Below are positions 63,213-64,000 of a stretch of 64,000 bases of DNA, in pieces. The notes below the pieces were generated by a model. It searched no databases, was not told the DNA's origin, and saw only the letters and a program-made list of their open reading frames with translations. The position numbers and the translations under genes are program-made. Position 1 is the stretch's first letter, and every line of letters begins with the position of its first letter. The stretch is from Ptiloglossa arizonensis (lineage: Eukaryota; Arthropoda; Insecta; Hymenoptera; Colletidae): contig NC_135060.1 in assembly GCF_051014685.1 (NCBI RefSeq), forward strand, positions 4,340,001-4,404,000, in the 5' to 3' direction.

Positions 63213-64000
63213 GTAAGTGTTTGTTTGTTTTATTTTTCTTCCGCACCTTCATCGATCATTTCTAGTTTATCGTTACATTGTTAAAAGAACGTTCAAAAAT
63301 ATTTCGAAACTTACCTTCGAATATCGCGATCTTGAAAACGATACAATTGTATTAAAAAAAAAAAGGAACGATATAAAAAGTTTAATTTTTCTTTGCACGA
63401 GTTGTTCCCCGATAAACGCTTAAAGTTCGATTAGCCGTGCTTGCAAGCGTTCTCCGAACGAATCGTGCATTTCGAAAAGTGAAATTCTCTTCGTTCCCAT
63501 CGAAATAGATACGAAAAGTTGTGCTCGTTATAAAAATTGAATTTTTTAATTTCGATCTACGTATTTAAAAAAAAAGAAAGTAAAAATAAAGTATCCGTGT
63601 TTATAAACCACCGACTCCCCCAATCTATCGAAGTGAACATTCTTATTGCTCCGAGCGGGAAAATACCTAGTAATGACCTTGATGACACTCTTCGCCTCCA
63701 CTTACGTAGCAACGGTGTGTAACTGTTAAACGTAGACAGCAAAGGTTTACCAGAGGCATGCCCGCGGGTTTCATCGATCCTCTCTTTCGACGGTCCTGTC
63801 GCGAGTCGAGGTTAGGGTAACCAAACCCGCGGGTAAACCCTCGACGAACCTACGCGGGTAAGTAAGGGGGCTACTTCGTCGAGTTACGCTTCAAGTAACG
63901 CAAACAAAGGAGCCAAGGTTATCAATCATCGTGGTTTAGCGGCGAGAAACGCAAGACGTAACAATATACAGTCAGATGAAAGGATTTCCCTGGTAATTCA
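63213..64000 (+). other. KCNQ: start of intron 2 of the KCNQ gene
   Basis: Begins gtaagtgttt. The first 500 bases are AT-rich and empty. From 63720 the sequence becomes GC-richer, with an inverted repeat and a strong donor-like gtaagt at 63858. The S2-encoding exon is not present before the right edge. Confidence 0.85.
63761..63833. repeat. inverted repeat with cccgcggg cores
   Basis: CCCGCGGGTTT at 63761-63771 is the exact reverse complement of AAACCCGCGGG at 63823-63833. Each core is also palindromic by itself. A second imperfect stem is possible between gtcgaggttagggt (63805 on) and aaaccctcgac (63835 on). Confidence 0.8.

Overview
This window looks like insect nuclear DNA, most plausibly from a hymenopteran (bee, wasp or ant). 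It is AT-rich but unusually dense in CpG (words such as tcga, cgaa and gttcg recur everywhere), and has long introns with GT-AG splice sites, many short degenerate minisatellites and no operon-like packing. The lineage is an inference from composition and gene structure; no species-specific marker was seen.

The one gene I can name is a KCNQ (Kv7, KQT-type) voltage-gated potassium channel on the + strand. Its first recognisable coding exon (38251-38837) encodes a charged cytoplasmic N-terminus and the start of transmembrane segment S1. A 24.3 kb intron (38838-63121) follows, then a 91-base exon (63122-63212) encoding the rest of S1 and the S1-S2 loop. The gene continues past the right edge, so the voltage sensor, pore and C-terminus are not in the window. 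Splice phase and exon size match what I recall for human KCNQ1.

Left part (1-20 kb): mostly AT-rich DNA with no convincing gene. It holds a 30-base minisatellite, a GC-richer block with a TATA-like element (2.2-3.2 kb), a 150-base duplication, a CpG-rich block (5.5-6.3 kb) and a 110-base minisatellite (19.5-20.06 kb). Middle-left (20.2-24.2 kb): an isolated GC/CpG-rich domain carrying three unrelated minisatellite families. It ends directly before a candidate coding exon (24401-24716) that has high GC at third codon positions, a His/Gln-rich stretch and a possible splice donor. This could be an alternative 5' exon of the channel gene or the start of an unrecognised gene. Then 25-38 kb is AT-rich DNA with a 43-base repeat, an inverted pair of about 146-base repeats (29.4 and 34.1 kb) and a 174-base tandem repeat.

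Right part (38.8-63.1 kb): intron 1 of the channel. It contains at least six tandem or dispersed repeat families and three GC-richer blocks (about 47.5, 52.2 and 61.4 kb) that are candidate regulatory elements. No tRNA, rRNA, CRISPR, complete transposon or viral gene was found. Most open frames in the window are short, lack a convincing start and look like chance or repeat-driven frames.
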